DNA of 64,000 nt from Atrina japonica (GCA_030159075.1 BROG01000128.1:424501-488500); one strand, 5' to 3'; shown: positions 11,755 to 24,215, counted from the first letter of the stretch. Numbers and translations: made by a program. The notes: generated by a model from the letters alone, not told the origin.

Positions 11755-12690
11755 CTTGATCTGGTTCCACACACAGTGGTTCTAATATTTAATACTAGCT
11801 TTGTCTTGCTCTGGTTTCACAAACAATCGTTCTAATATTCTGTACTAGCCTTATCTTGATTTGGTTCCACACAGAGTGGTTATAAAATATTTCACAGTAG
11901 CCTTGTCTTGCTCTGGTTCTACATACAGTGATTCTAATATTTTATACTAGTTTTGTCTCGCTCTGGTTCCACGCACAGTGGTTCTGATATTTTATACTAG
12001 CCCTGTCTTGCTCTGGTTCCACACACAGTGGTTCTAATACTTTGTACTTGCCTTGACTTGCTCTGGATTCACACTCTGTAATTCTAATATTTTATACTAG
12101 CCTTGTCTTGCTCTGGTTTCACGCACATTCGTTCTGATATTTTATACTAGCCTTGTCTCGCTCTGGTTCCACGCACAGTGGTTCTGATATTTTATACTAG
12201 CCTTGTCTCACTCTGGTTCCACACACAGTGGTTCTAATACTTTATATTTGCCTTGTCTCGCTCTGGTTCCACGCACAGTGGTTCTGATATTTTATACTAG
12301 CCTTGTCTCGCTCTGGTTCCACGCACAGTGGTTCTGATATTTTATACTAGCCTTGTCTCGCTCTGGTTCCACACACAGTGGTTCTAATATTTTATACTTG
12401 CCTTGTCTCGCTCTGGTTCCACGCACAGTGGTTCTGATATTTTATACTAGCCTTGTCTCGCTCTGGTTCCACGCACAGTGGTTCTGATATTCTATACTAG
12501 CCTTGTCTCGCTCTGGTTCCACACACAGTGGTTCTAATATTTTATACTTGCCTTGTCTCGCTCTGGTTCCACACACAGTGGTTCTAATATTTTATACTAG
12601 CCCTTTCTTGATCTGGTTCCACACACAGTGGTTCTAATACTTTATACTAGCCCTGTCTTGCTCTGCGTCCAATATTTTATACTAGTCTTC
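11755..12690. repeat. Minisatellite, 50-bp unit with 150-bp higher-order repeat
   Basis: The unit is CCTTGTCTCGCTCTGGTTCC, then an ACRCACAGTGGTTCTRATAT core and a TTTATACTAG end. About 18-19 copies are present. Units come in two main types: ACGCAC...CTGATAT...ACTAG and ACACAC...CTAATAT...ACTTG. Between about 12,100 and 12,550 they run in the order A-A-B three times, a 150-bp higher-order period. Both flanks are degenerate. Confidence 0.93.
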
Positions 12691-13499
12691 CTTATCCCTG
12701 TTATGATTTAATTCAGACCTGTACTGTGCCATCTGGAATTTCCAATATTTTTATACCAGTCTTCCATTGTCAACCCTGTTATATTTGTGAGTTTGTCAAT
12801 TCAATTGACTCTACTGCAACTTATGAGGAGAAACATTTGGGAATTTTAGCGATATTGTGAATATTAACCGTGGATTATAACCCTGGTCCATTCCACGGGT
12901 CCTACAGGTCGATGCAATCACCAGCTATCTTCTTGCACTGAAACGTGTAGCAATCAAAAAGCAATTAGGCCACACCGATTTGATTATTATATAATAGTTC
13001 GTTCAGAAAAGCAAACAATAATTATTTATTATTTTACTACATCTATTTTAAGTGTTCACACGCAATTTTGTTTTCTAGATTTGGCTTTTTGGTATCGTCG
13101 TTTTATTTTATGAGTTTAATCGTTAATCATGCGTTTCCCGTTTTCACTATGGCTGCGATAATAGTATCCGTGCAAGGTAGCACCGACATAATCAAACCAA
13201 CATGAGCATCAAAATCTAAAATGTCCTGTAATTTTAATTTTATAATGATCTTAACAATGGGGGTAGAGAAATTGTGCAAATATATTAGTGTGCAAAAGTA
13301 CTAAAGAGAAACATGTACATGTACATATGTTTACTGGGTTTACATTCGTGTAAGTTCTTGTCACTTAAAACTGTGATATAGCTTTATATTGGTATCTAAT
13401 ATTATATAATATAACAATGATATTCACACTAAGATGACACAGGAAATTAATGCAATATTTGTCATTCATCCAATTTCAAACAACATACATCTCATATGG
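12691..13499. other. No recognised feature
   Basis: AT-rich spacer without recurrent repeats. An open frame starting at 13,434 runs into the following retroelement tail and is not a gene. Confidence 0.4.
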
Positions 13500-13632
13500 C
13501 TGACTACAGAGGACTGTGGGAAATTGTTTGTATTTCCAGAGGTGCGTGCTTGTCCAACTTCACCAGATTTGTTTATGTGTTCTGGACATCCTGTAGATTT
13601 ATACTTTGGCATCTGATATTTTATATTGGTTA
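13500..13632 (+). mobile_element. Solo 3' tail of RT retroelement (type 1)
   Basis: The tail reads TATTTCCAGAGGTGCGTGC, TTGTCCAACTTCACCAGATT, TTCTGGACATCCTGTAGATT, then TATACTTTGGCATCTGATAT. It is one of the clearest type 1 far ends in the window. Frames open across it on both strands are by-products. Confidence 0.72.
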
Positions 13633-14484
13633 TGGCAGACACTAAAAATTCATGCTCCACTGCGATTGATTAAATTATTTATACCGATTGTTGGCAAATA
13701 TTATGCCCCCCTTTTTATTCAGATCTATCGAGTCACTGTCCAGAAGGCATAGGATACTCACTTCCATTACTTCCATTTTATCCACCTCGGGAATTGTATA
13801 TTGTTGTTTGGACTTCCTCAAGGTTAATAATTGCGTACTTGCACTGATTATATCTACTTCTTGTGTTCAAGGGGTCTATATTTGTCTTCTGTTATTGGTG
13901 TATACTACTTAACGGAGTCCGCTTCGTATTGTTATCGACTGGTCAGTACATTGTGAATGGATATCATGATAAATCATAAGTATCTTACAATTGAAACACA
14001 GAGATAGAACAGAATAAAATATATAGTATATAAAATTTTAATTGAAATATACTACATAGTTCTTAAACTATAAATAAGTAAATAGTACCATCCATGAAAA
14101 AATAGATCTTCATACAGTAACAAACTAACAACAAAATGCAAAGTTAACGCATCAGTCCATAGTATCTCGTTAACAAATGTGTGAATAATTGACTCTAATA
14201 TGATTGACTCGGTAAATGATAACAAGCATTCTGAGAATATTGATCAATCAATACATATCCGCTACCTCTAAAACTAAAAACTGAGTCAAACCTGTATCAA
14301 AGGACGCCTCCGTATAAACGACACCTACCTGTAATCATTCAGACATGAACTTTTTAAACTTTTTAAATTATGAATAATCCTGTTTATAAAGGCCAACATT
14401 CTATAACGGATACTTTGCCGGTTCCCTTTCGTTACCTTTATATGACTGTATTATTAAGTGGATGGTAACAAATTACAAAAGTTT
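13633..14484. other. No recognised feature
   Basis: A 74-codon + frame (13,688-13,912) is Ser/Ile/Leu-rich without recognisable motif. Otherwise the sequence is AT-rich spacer. Confidence 0.35.
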
Positions 14485-14612
14485 GGATAAACCCTTACTC
14501 ATCCATGGCATCTGATCCCAAATCTAGATTTCCAGAGGTCCAGTATTTACCAGATTTGTTTATTGTATCCTGGACATCATGAAGATTAATACTTTGGGGT
14601 CTGTAATTCGAT
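14485..14612 (+). mobile_element. Solo 3' tail of RT retroelement (type 1)
   Basis: It shows CTTACTCATCCATGGCATCT, GATCCCAAATC, ATTTCCAGAGGTCCAG, CCAGATTTGTTTATTGTATC, then CTGGACATCATGAAGATTAA and TACTTTGGGGTCTG. The module order matches 391-548 and 13,500-13,632. Confidence 0.72.
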
Positions 14613-14701
14613 ATCCTTATACAGCACCTATCACATACCAATTTTAAAGTGCATTTTACATAATATATCAAAAGCAACAAAATCACGCGGTAGTCAAAAT
14701 G

Positions 14702-15019
14702 TTAATGTACTAAAAGAACATTGTACATATAAATACAATGCAACTTCTCAATAACTATATATATATATATATCAAGTTTGCTTGTCACGTCATATTTGTG
14801 TGATCCTTCAAGATATTTCCTGACCAACATGCCATGATGGAAACCAATTTGGAATTGTAATAAAGGACATCCGTCACGAACAGCACGATTTACTATTGAC
14901 GAGTTTAAATTAAAAACAATTACCCACTCTACTGACCAGATCTGATTCCTAGCTATTTGTACCTGCAGAATCTGCGCGGTGGTTAGACATCTGTCACTTC
15001 TAACGACTTCGAAAAGCAC
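14702..15019 (-). CDS. Unrecognised 105-codon ORF, possible decayed transposase
   Basis: The - strand frame starts next to the 28-bp minisatellite. It includes the run VRSDRCLTTAQI near its start and WSVEWVIVFNLNSS further on. The second loosely recalls the segment around the first catalytic Asp of Tc1-type transposases, but the Asp-Glu-Ser motif itself is not there. The C-terminal third runs through an AT microsatellite (Ile-Tyr run) and is surely not native. I cannot name a family. A transposase fossil or a chance frame are both possible. No inverted repeats were found around it. Confidence 0.15.
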   Translation of the reverse strand: MLFEVVRSDRCLTTAQILQVQIARNQIWSVEWVIVFNLNSSIVNRAVRDGCPLLQFQIGFHHGMLVRKYLEGSHKYDVTSKLDIYIYIVIEKLHCIYMYNVLLVH

Positions 15020-15375
15020 CTCTTTTAGTCCCCATCTCGATGTCCCCCTCTTTTAGTCTCCATCTCGATGTCCACCTCTTTTAGTCTCCATCTCGATGTC
15101 CACCTCTTTTAGTCTCCATCTCGATGTCCACCTCTTTTAGTCTCCATCTCGATGTCCACCTCTTTTAGTCTCCATCTCGTGCACCTCGATGTCCATCTCG
15201 ATGTCCACCTCTTTTAGTCTCCATCTCGATGTCCATCTCGATGTCTCCACTCGATGTCCACCTCTTTTAGTCTCCATCTCGATGTCCACCTCTTTTAGTC
15301 TCCATCTCGATGTCCACCTCTTTTAGTCTCCATCTCGATGTCCACCTCTTTTAGTCTCCATCTCGATGTCCATGA
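15017..15375. repeat. Minisatellite, 28-bp unit
   Basis: The unit is CACCTCTTTTAGTCTCCATC plus TCGATGTC, about 11-12 copies. Most units are identical. Around 15,175-15,255 the array is disturbed by half-units that repeat only CATCTCGATGTC, which suggests replication slippage. Confidence 0.95.
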
Positions 15376-15830
15376 GATCAGATTCGTACCGGTTTTTATC
15401 ATTGATTTGCGCTTTGATTTCACTTGTCGTTGGTAATCCATCTATTTTAAATAACGCAGTATTTTATTTCCATTTTTTATTCAGAGGTTCTGTATATCGC
15501 ACTAGAACTATCAAGATCGTATAATCTCCTGAAAACAATTTTCATAAACTGTGCCTAATAAGGGATAATTAATTCCCATGAGATTTTAAAGTGTGTATAC
15601 AACAATAAACAGTTTAACAGTTCAGTTGGTTCAGTGGCAGCTGGATTGATAATTTAGCTAATCCTGTAAAAAACAAAACATAAAATAATTCTTTGTTTGA
15701 AATAATTTTCATGAAAACCATGTCAAAACCCCAGAATAAAGCACCAGATATTGTTCATTTTTTAACATTTTAATGAATCGGGAAGTGTAAATCCTCTAGT
15801 AGCCGGGTACAGTCTCAAATAAATAAGATT
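15376..15830. other. No recognised feature
   Basis: AT-rich spacer. A run near 15,620-15,660 (GGTTCAGTGGCAGC) faintly recalls a tRNA A-box region but has no B-box partner. Confidence 0.35.
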
Positions 15831-15905
15831 TTGGGGGTTCGAACCCGCGACCCTCTGGTTGCGAATCGAGCATTCTACCGCGGAGACACGACGGCTCTCG
15901 CCATT
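15831..15905 (-). mobile_element. tRNA-like SINE head
   Basis: Read on the - strand it has an A-box-like stretch with CTCCGCGGTAGAATGC and a canonical B box inside GCGGGTTCGAACCCCC (B box about 15,836-15,846). I could not pair an acceptor stem or a clean anticodon stem, so I call it a SINE head or tRNA pseudogene rather than a working tRNA gene. On the - strand it continues into about 70 bp of possible SINE body. Confidence 0.6.
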
Positions 15906-17760
15906 GATTTAAAGGAGAACCACACTACTTTGGTATTTTCCTTGAAGTTTATTACCGGTGCTTTGTCCGATGTTAAATCGTGCTTACATCTTTAGTTATT
16001 CTTACTCGTTCCTACCCCTGTTAATTTGTTCTACAACAAGGATTACAATTCCCCCGTGTCGCTACAGCAATTTTCTGTTATTTACATTAATGAAAACACT
16101 GTCTACAATAATGATCATTGATAGATTTAACATTGTTTTCTATTAGCACCAATTACCGATATTTACAATTGCCGGTATGGGAGTGATTTTATAACTCTCC
16201 TTCAACGTCTTATCAAAACAAATTGTAACAGCAGAATAAATATGGCTCTCCAATGCTTTTCTTTGTGTGTAAAGCAGATGTGACTTGGTATCAATCTTAT
16301 ACTCTCAAGGGCTTTTATGTTATCACAGTAAACAAATAATTGTAGAACAAATGAAATAGTTCAGTGTCTGTAGATTCTGCTGAATGATCAAACGGAAAAA
16401 TTGAATCGCTAATGTAACTGTGCATGTTCAATGTGTCTGATATCAGATATTACAATGTTCATTAGAAAATGAGTATTCATCAACTTTGATGCCCCGAACA
16501 ATGGGTTTAGAGTTAATAGTAATTAGAATAACTTAACAAATAAACAGTTTAAGGAAAATAAAACGGATTAAGCATAATGATACTAAAACATGAAGCACTG
16601 ATCCATAAGTAAAACACAGATGCTTAAGAATGGACTGTCAGGTACAACAGAGAGATTAATATCGAACAGATAGTGTTAGTTAGTGAAATATAGTATATGT
16701 AATTGCAAACGAGGTGTAAGTGTGTTTCCTTGTGTGTAATACCATGTCCAAGATTAAAATAAAATAAATTCGAGTACCTTCACGCAGGTCTGTGACCAAC
16801 ATATGTTGTGCTGACCGGAACTAATACATCTATTTATACCACTCTAAAAAAAATCATTTTCGTACTGAATAACATTTCAAATTTTCGAGATAATAACTCA
16901 AGATGATGTTTTAAAATTGACGCTCCGAATCCGTATTTGTCCAATGTTCACCCATATTTAAATACTTCTGGACCTCTTGACAATTATATCTGATTTCATA
17001 TATTGACAAATTTCTATCTAATCTTTCAGCGAAAATTTATTACAGATAAGTACTTGGTACGTCATCCTTAGAATAATGTCATTTAAGACATGCAACGGTG
17101 TTATCTTACATAAAATTAAAGGCACTATCACTTTTTAAAACTCACGTGAATAAACTTCAGTGCCAGTTGCAAGTGATATAGTTTTAGATAATTTTCTTTT
17201 TCACGCGAATTTGTCGTTGTTGAAAATTTTGAATTTTAACATCTTTTTCTCATGAAACAGAATTTGCTTAGACAATCGTTCTGGGAATAAGTCATAAAAC
17301 ATAAGAAAATCAAAACAGAGTAAAGACTAAAGATTGATATATTTTGGTTCAGAATGTATATATCAAATGCTTTTAAGATATTTCAGAGACAGCAATTTCT
17401 AACATTAAAAGCAACACAGTGGTAATTAGGTATTTATGGTGTGTTCGAAATACCAGTGGCTACAGCGACCATAATTGAAGTTACATTATATGCACTATCA
17501 CTAGATTTTATAGATAATCGAATTGCCGATCTAGAACCATATAAATGTAAAATGTTAAATCTCAAATTAGTCTTTCGGTACCTCTTATGTTTATCATATG
17601 TAATATATTGGTCGTGAGTGATAATGTTAACTTTTATTGAATATTAATGAAACAAGAAAGTGCTGAGCTATATCTTATTAAGGATTTTATCGACATAAAT
17701 GGAGTTTGAGAGATTAAATGGACATATACATGTAGCAGTAAAATAGATGTGAATTAGGAC
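15906..17760. other. Mostly featureless; possible retroelement-tail scrap
   Basis: The only match is at about 16,925-17,005 on the + strand: TCCGTATTTGTCCAATGTTC, ACCC, then a decayed end. It resembles the middle of the type 1 tail and is weak. The rest is AT-rich spacer. Confidence 0.35.
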
Positions 17761-17958
17761 GTAGTAGTAGTAACAGTAGCAGCAACAGTAGTAGTACTAG
17801 AAATAACAGCAGAAGTAGCAGCAGCAGTAATAGTAATAGTAGTAATCGACCTAGAAATAGTAGTAGAAGCAACATCATCATCAGCAGCAACAGAAGCAGC
17901 AGCAGCAGTAGTAGTAGTAGTAGTAGAAGAAGTAGTAGTAGTAGTAGCAAAAGCTTTG
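17761..17958. repeat. AGT/AGC-type trinucleotide repeat tract
   Basis: About 200 bp of impure GTA, GCA and ACA triplets. The - strand frame across it encodes almost only leucine and is a repeat artefact. It is separated by only about 40 bp from the large 41-bp array. Confidence 0.95.
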
Positions 17959-17997
17959 GCAATAGTTGTAGAATTTAAATAAATAATTAACTATCCT

Positions 17998-20900
17998 TAG
18001 TACAAATCAACAACGCTGTGGTAGTTACACTATAGTGACAATACAAAACAACAACGCTGTGATAGTTACACTATAATGTTAGTACAAATCAACAACGATG
18101 TGGTAGTTACACTATAATGTTAGTACAAATCAACAACGCTGTGGTAGTTAGTAGTACAATACAAATCAACAACGCTGTGGTGGCAATACAAATCAACAAC
18201 GCTGTTGTAGTGTTATACAAATCAACATAAGTTACACTATCCTTAGTACAAATCAACAACGCTGTGGTAGTTACACTATAGTGACAATACAAATCAACAA
18301 CGCTGTGTAGTTACACTATAGTGTTAGTACAAATCAACAACGCTGTGGTAGTTACACTATAGTGTTAGTACAAATCAACAACGCTGTGGTAGTTACACTA
18401 TAGTGTTAGTACAAATCAACAACGCTGTGGTAGTTACACTATAGTGTTAGTACACACTGTGGTAGTTACACTATAATGACAATACAAATCAACAACGCTG
18501 TGGTAGTTACACTATAATGAACATACAATACAAATCAACAACGCTGTGGTAGTTACAGTATAGTGACAATACAAATCAACAACGCTGTGGTAGTTACACT
18601 ATAGTGTTAGTACAAATCAACAACGCTGTGGTAGTTACACTATAGTGTTAGTACAAATCAACAACGCTGTGGTTTACACTATAGTGTTAGTACAAATCAA
18701 CAACGCTGTGGTAGTTAGTTAACAACGCTGTGGTAGTTACACTAGTGTTAGACAATAACAAATCAACAACAACAACGCTGTGGTAGTTACAATATAATGA
18801 CAATACAAATCAACAACGCTGTGGTAGTACAAATCAAAATCACAACGCTGTTACACTATAGTTACAATACAAATCAACAACAATGTGGTAGTTACACTAT
18901 ACTGTTAGTACAAATCAACAACGCTGTGGTAGTGACACTATAGTGTTAGTACAAATCAACAACGCTGTGGTAGTTACACTATAGTGTTAGTAAAAATCAA
19001 CAACGCTGTGGTAGTTATACTATAAGTACGCTGTGGTAGTAGTATAGTGTTAGTACGAATCAACAACACTGTGGTAGTTACATTATAGTGACAATACAAA
19101 TCAACAACGCTGTGGTAGTTACACTATAGTGTACAACAACGCTGTGGTAGTTAAATCAAATCAAACGCTGTGGTAGTTACACTATAATGTAAGTAAAAAT
19201 CAACAACGCTGTGGTAGTTACACTATAATGACAATACAAATCAACAACGCTTTGGTAGTTACACTATATTGTTAGAACAAATCAACAATGCTGTGGTAGT
19301 TACACTACAGTGTTAGTACAAATCAACAACGCTGTGGTAGTTACACTATAGTGACAATACAAATCAACAACGCTGTGGTAGTTATACTATAATGTTAGTA
19401 CAAATCAACAACGCTGTGGTAGTTACATTATGTTAGTACAAATCAACGTGTAGTAGTATTACAAATCAACAACGCTGTGGTAGTTACACTATAGTGTTAG
19501 TACAAATCAACAACGCTGTGGTTAGTTAGTGTTATACAAATCAACAATGCTGTGGTAGTTACACTATAGTGTTAGTACAAATCAACAACGCTGTGGTAGT
19601 ACACTATAGTGTTAGTACAAATCAACAAGTGTGTAGTAGTTAGCAAATCAACAACGCTGTGGTAGTTACACTATAATTTTAGTACAAATCAACAACGCTG
19701 TGGTAGTTACACTATGTTAGTAAAAAATCAACAACGCTATGGTAGTTACACTATAGTGACAATACAATTCAACAACGCTGTGGTAGTTACACTATAATTA
19801 AAAAATCTACAACCTGTAGTTACAAAATCAAATCAACAACGCTGTGGTAGTTACACTAAAATGTTATTAAAAATCAACAACGTTGTGGTAGTTACACTAT
19901 AATGTTAGGACAAATCAACAACGCTGTGGTAGTTTACGCAACAACGCTGAGTTAGTTATAATGGTTACAAATCATAACTGTGGTAGTTACAGTTAGAACA
20001 AATCAACAATGCGTGGTAGTTACTGTGGTTAGTACACAACAACGCTGTGGTAGTTACACTAAGTGTTAGTCACAAATCAAATCAACAACGCTGTGGTAGT
20101 TACATTATAGTGACAATACAATAGTGTTAGTACAAATCAACAACGCTGTGGTGTGTGTAGTTACACTGTGGTAGTTACACTAATGACAATGTGGTACAAT
20201 ATCAACAATGCTGTGGTAGTTACACTATAGTGTTAGTACAAATCAACAACGCTGTTAGTACACTATAAGTACAAACAACAACGCTGTGGTTACACTATAC
20301 ACAATAAAAATCAGTGTTAGTTACACTATAATGACAATACAAATCAACAACGCTTTGGTAGTTACACTGGTTAGTTAACAACGCTGTGGTAGTTACACTA
20401 TAGTGTTAGTAAAAATCAACAAACGCTGTGGTAGTTACACTATAATGTTAGTACAAATCAACAACGCTGTGGTAGTTACAATATAGTGTTAGTACGAATC
20501 AACAACACTGTGGTAGTTACATTATAGTGACAATACAAATCAACAACGCTGTGGTAGTTACACTATAATGTTAGTAAAAATCAACAACGCTGTGGTAGTT
20601 ACACTATAATGTTAGTACAAATCAATAACGCTGTGGTAGTTACACTATAATGTAAGTAAAAATCAACAACGCTGTGGTAGTTACACTATAATGGCTTTGG
20701 TAGTTACACTATATTGTTAGAACAAATCAACAATGCAAAGTTACACTACAGTGTTAGTACAAATCAACAACGCTGTGGTAGTTACACTATAGTGACAATA
20801 CAAATCAACAACGCTGTGGTAGTTATACTATAATGTTAGTACAAATCAACAACGCTGTGGTAGTTACATTATAATGTTAGTACAAATCAACGACGATGTG

Positions 20901-22920
20901 GTAGTTACACTATAAGTAATCAACAACAACGCTGTGGTAGTTAACTATAGTAAAATCACAATAGTTACACTATATGTTAGTACAAATCAACAACGCTGTG
21001 GTAGTTACACTATAGTGTTAGTACAAATCAACAACGCTGTGGTAGTTACACTATAGTGTTAGTACAAATCAACAACGCTGTGGTAGTTACACTATAGTGT
21101 TAGTACAAATCAACAACGCTGTGGTAGTTACACTATAATGTTAGTACAAATCAACAACGCTGTGGTAGTTACACTATAATGTTAGTAAAAATCAACAACG
21201 CTATGGTAGTTACACTATAGTGACAATACAATTCAACAACGCTGTGGTAGTTACACTATAATGTTAGTAAAAATCAACAACGCTGTGGTAGTTACACTAT
21301 AATGTTAGTACAAATCAACAACGCTTTGGTAGTTACACTAAAATGTTATTAAAAATCAACAACGTTGTGGTAGTTACAACTATAATGTTAGGACAAATCA
21401 ACAACGCTGTGGTAGTTACAATAATGTTAGTGCTTAGTACAATAATGTTAGTACAACAACACTCTGTGGTAGTTACATATTGTTAGTGCTGTGGTACAAC
21501 AGTGGTACAAATCAACAACGCTGTGGTAGTTACACTATAGTGACAATAAAAATCAACAACGCTGTGGTAGTTAAAATATAATGACAATACAAATCAACAA
21601 CGCTGTGGTAGTTACATTATAATGTTAGTACAAATCAACGACGATGTGGTAGTTACACTATAGTGTTAGTACAAATCAACAACGCTGTGGTAGTTAGACT
21701 ATAATGTTAGTAAAAATAGTGTTAGTACAAATCAATAACGCTGTGGTAGTTAGACTATAATGTTAGTAAAAATCAACAACGCTGTGGTAGTTACAATATA
21801 ATGTTAGTACAAATCAACAACGCTGTGGTAGTTACACTATATTGTTAGAACAAATCAACAATGCTGTGGTAGTTACACTCAACAACGCTGTGGTAGTTAC
21901 ACTATAATGTTAGTAAAAATCAACAACGCTATGGTAGTTACACTATAGTGACAATACAATTCAACAACGCTGTGGTAGTTAACACTACAACAACGCTGTG
22001 GTAGTTACACTACTAAAAATCAATGTTAGTACACTATAATGTTAGTACAAATCAACAACGCTGTGGTAGTTACACTAAAATGTTTATTAAAAAATCATTG
22101 TTAGTTACACTATAATGTTAGGACAAATCAACACGATGTGGTAGTTACACTATAATGTTACAACGCTGTGGTAGTTATATAATGTTAGTACAAATCAATA
22201 ACAACACTATTGTTAGAACGCTGTGGTAGTTACACTACAGTAGTACAAATCAGCTGTGTTAGTACACTATAGTGACAATACAAATCAACAACGCTGTGGT
22301 AGTTATACTATAATGTTAGTACAAATCAACAACGCTGTGGTAGTTACATTATAATGTTAGTACAAATCAACGACGATGTGGTAGTTACACTATAGTGTTA
22401 GTACAAATCAACAACGCTGTGGTAGTTACACTATAGTGTTAGTTAACAACGCTGTAGTAGTGACACTATAGTGTTACAAATCAACAACGCTGTGGTAGTT
22501 ACAACCATAGTGTTAGTACAAACGCTGTGGTAGTTACACTAAAATGTTATTAAAAATCAACAACGCTGTGGTAGTTACACTATAGTGTTAGTACAAATCA
22601 ACAACGCTGTGGTAGTTACACTATAATGTTAGTACAAATCAACAACGCTGTGGTAGTTACACTATAATGTTAGTAAAAATGTAGTTACACTATAGTGACA
22701 ATACAACAACAACGCTGTGGTAGTTACACTATAATGTTAGTAAAAATCAACAACGCTGTTAGGACACTATATCAACAACGCTGTGGTAGTTACACTAAAA
22801 TGTTACAAAAAATATACAACGTTGTTAGTACAAGGACAAATCAACAACGCTGTGGTAGTTACACTATAATGTTAGTACAAATCAACAACGCTGTGGTAGT
22901 TACACTATAATGACTATACA
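17998..22920. repeat. Large minisatellite, 41-bp unit, about 4.9 kb
   Basis: The unit is ACAAATCAACAACGCTGTGG, TAGTTACACTATAGTGTTAG and T. A 41-bp spacing can be read directly in the regular stretch at 20,990-21,180. Each standard unit carries the 12-bp perfect palindrome ACACTATAGTGT. Variants replace GTGTTAGTAC with GTGACAATAC or ATGTTAGTAA. Roughly 110-120 units are present, many shortened or scrambled, particularly at 19,020-20,400 and 21,400-22,260. Diagnostic variant strings recur about 1.4-1.5 kb apart. No coding role is evident. Confidence 0.95.
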
Positions 22921-24040
22921 AATCAATTCAGTTCAACTAATCGTGTTTTCATTACACATATTGAATGTGTATAGGCAGAGTACGGATTGCTACCATTTCA
23001 GAAACATCTAAATAAAATTACAATACAAGACATACCATAAAACATTTATTTTCTTAGACAGTGATCAAAATGTTCTTTGCCAAGATCATCCGACCTTTAC
23101 ACAATATACACCAATATATTATTGAATTGCCCGCTAGAAACCAAATATTGGTGCCCGGAACGTTGATTTATGGTTAATTACGGACATGTGGAACAAGGTT
23201 TGGCAAGCCGTCAATGTTTCACCAAGTATCAAATATCGACAAATCAATTCAAAGAAACAGAAATATATCATATCAACACATTAAGGAATCTGTATTTGAT
23301 ATTTCTCAATACTTCCGGAATAGATATTGTTATTTAAATATGATATATCTGACTTAAAATTAAAAGTGTAATTAAGATACGCTGACTGGATCATGGGAGA
23401 TCACATAATAGCTATAAACATTAATTTCGATAAAAAATATGTAGCTCAATTCGATTCAAAATATATTTCTGATTAATAACACAAATTGAATACCTACCCC
23501 AATGAAGTGTTCAACGATATTAAATGATGAAATATTGAAATCTATTAGTATTATTAGAGTGCATGTGTCATGCACGTGTTTATTGTATATTGATGAATGG
23601 TTACATAGTACAACAGCATTTATATTTCTATATATAGAGGACATTTGCCAATTTTTTTTTATAAATAATATTTTTTTCCATCACGTGTGGCGGAAGATTA
23701 ATATTTAACACGAGTGCGCAGCGCGAGTGTTACGTATGTTATTCTTCTGTCTCGTGTAATCCAAATATTTTGATTGGCCGAGTGAATACAACACAGTTTG
23801 CATTGATTTTATATGGTTTGTTATGTTTCAGACTGAGAAAAATAACTTTTAAAAATGATAAATCCCTATATTTCACTACCAAAACTCTAATCGATACTGT
23901 TATTTCGAAAATATAGACCCGTGACTTTCAGGGGTGGAGGTTCACAAGTTTTAGCAAAAAGATCCCAATAGTATATAATGAGGGAAAATGAATTAGAAAA
24001 TAAAAGTGGGGGATCAATAGGCGTTGTCCTCAATGCCTAG
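22921..24040. other. No gene recognised; one GC-rich motif
   Basis: The sequence returns to AT-rich spacer. At about 23,708-23,733 a GC-rich run with the alternate CGAGTGCGCAGCGCGAGTG stands out. At about 23,776-23,790 there is TTTTGATTGGCCGAG. Overlapping + and - frames at 23,456-23,708 show nothing recognisable. Confidence 0.4.
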
Positions 24041-24044
24041 TGCC

Positions 24045-24215
24045 TTATTTTGCGACGGGTGTGGCATGCCAGCAGAGGACGCTGACTCCTTCCGGACACC
24101 TGGTCCTATCCCGTTTGGGATTCGCAATTGTTCTTCGTGTTGAGATCATTGCACATCTAATTCGTCGTGTTCTAATGGACTTGAGCTTTGATCATTAATT
24201 GGTACTTCTTCATTT
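24045..24215 (+). mobile_element. Solo 3' tail of RT retroelement (type 2)
   Basis: It reads GCGACGGGTGTGGCATGCCA, GCAGAGGACGCTGACTCCTT, CCGGACACCTGGTCC, a CCCGTTTGGGATTCGCAATT block and TTCTTCGTGTTGAGATCATT. It closely matches the region following the RT stop at 36,400-36,540, but no coding part is attached. It is a 5'-truncated insertion. Confidence 0.78.

Noticed and set aside
13434..13660. ORFs on both strands
   Set aside because: They overlap a retroelement 3' tail found in many non-coding copies.
15831..15905. Functional tRNA gene on the - strand
   Set aside because: A and B boxes are good, but I cannot pair an acceptor stem or a clean anticodon arm. Similar heads elsewhere belong to SINEs.
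17714..17962. Poly-leucine ORF on the - strand
   Set aside because: It is the translation of an AGT/AGC trinucleotide tract.
17998..22920. CRISPR-like appearance (repeat with palindromic part)
   Set aside because: There are no unique spacers: units are joined directly and differ only by small variants. The genome is clearly eukaryotic.
23120..23165. LTR-retrotransposon primer-binding site (TTGGTGCCCGGAACG)
   Set aside because: The run only loosely resembles a tRNA-complementary site. No LTR pair, gag or pol sequence was found around it.
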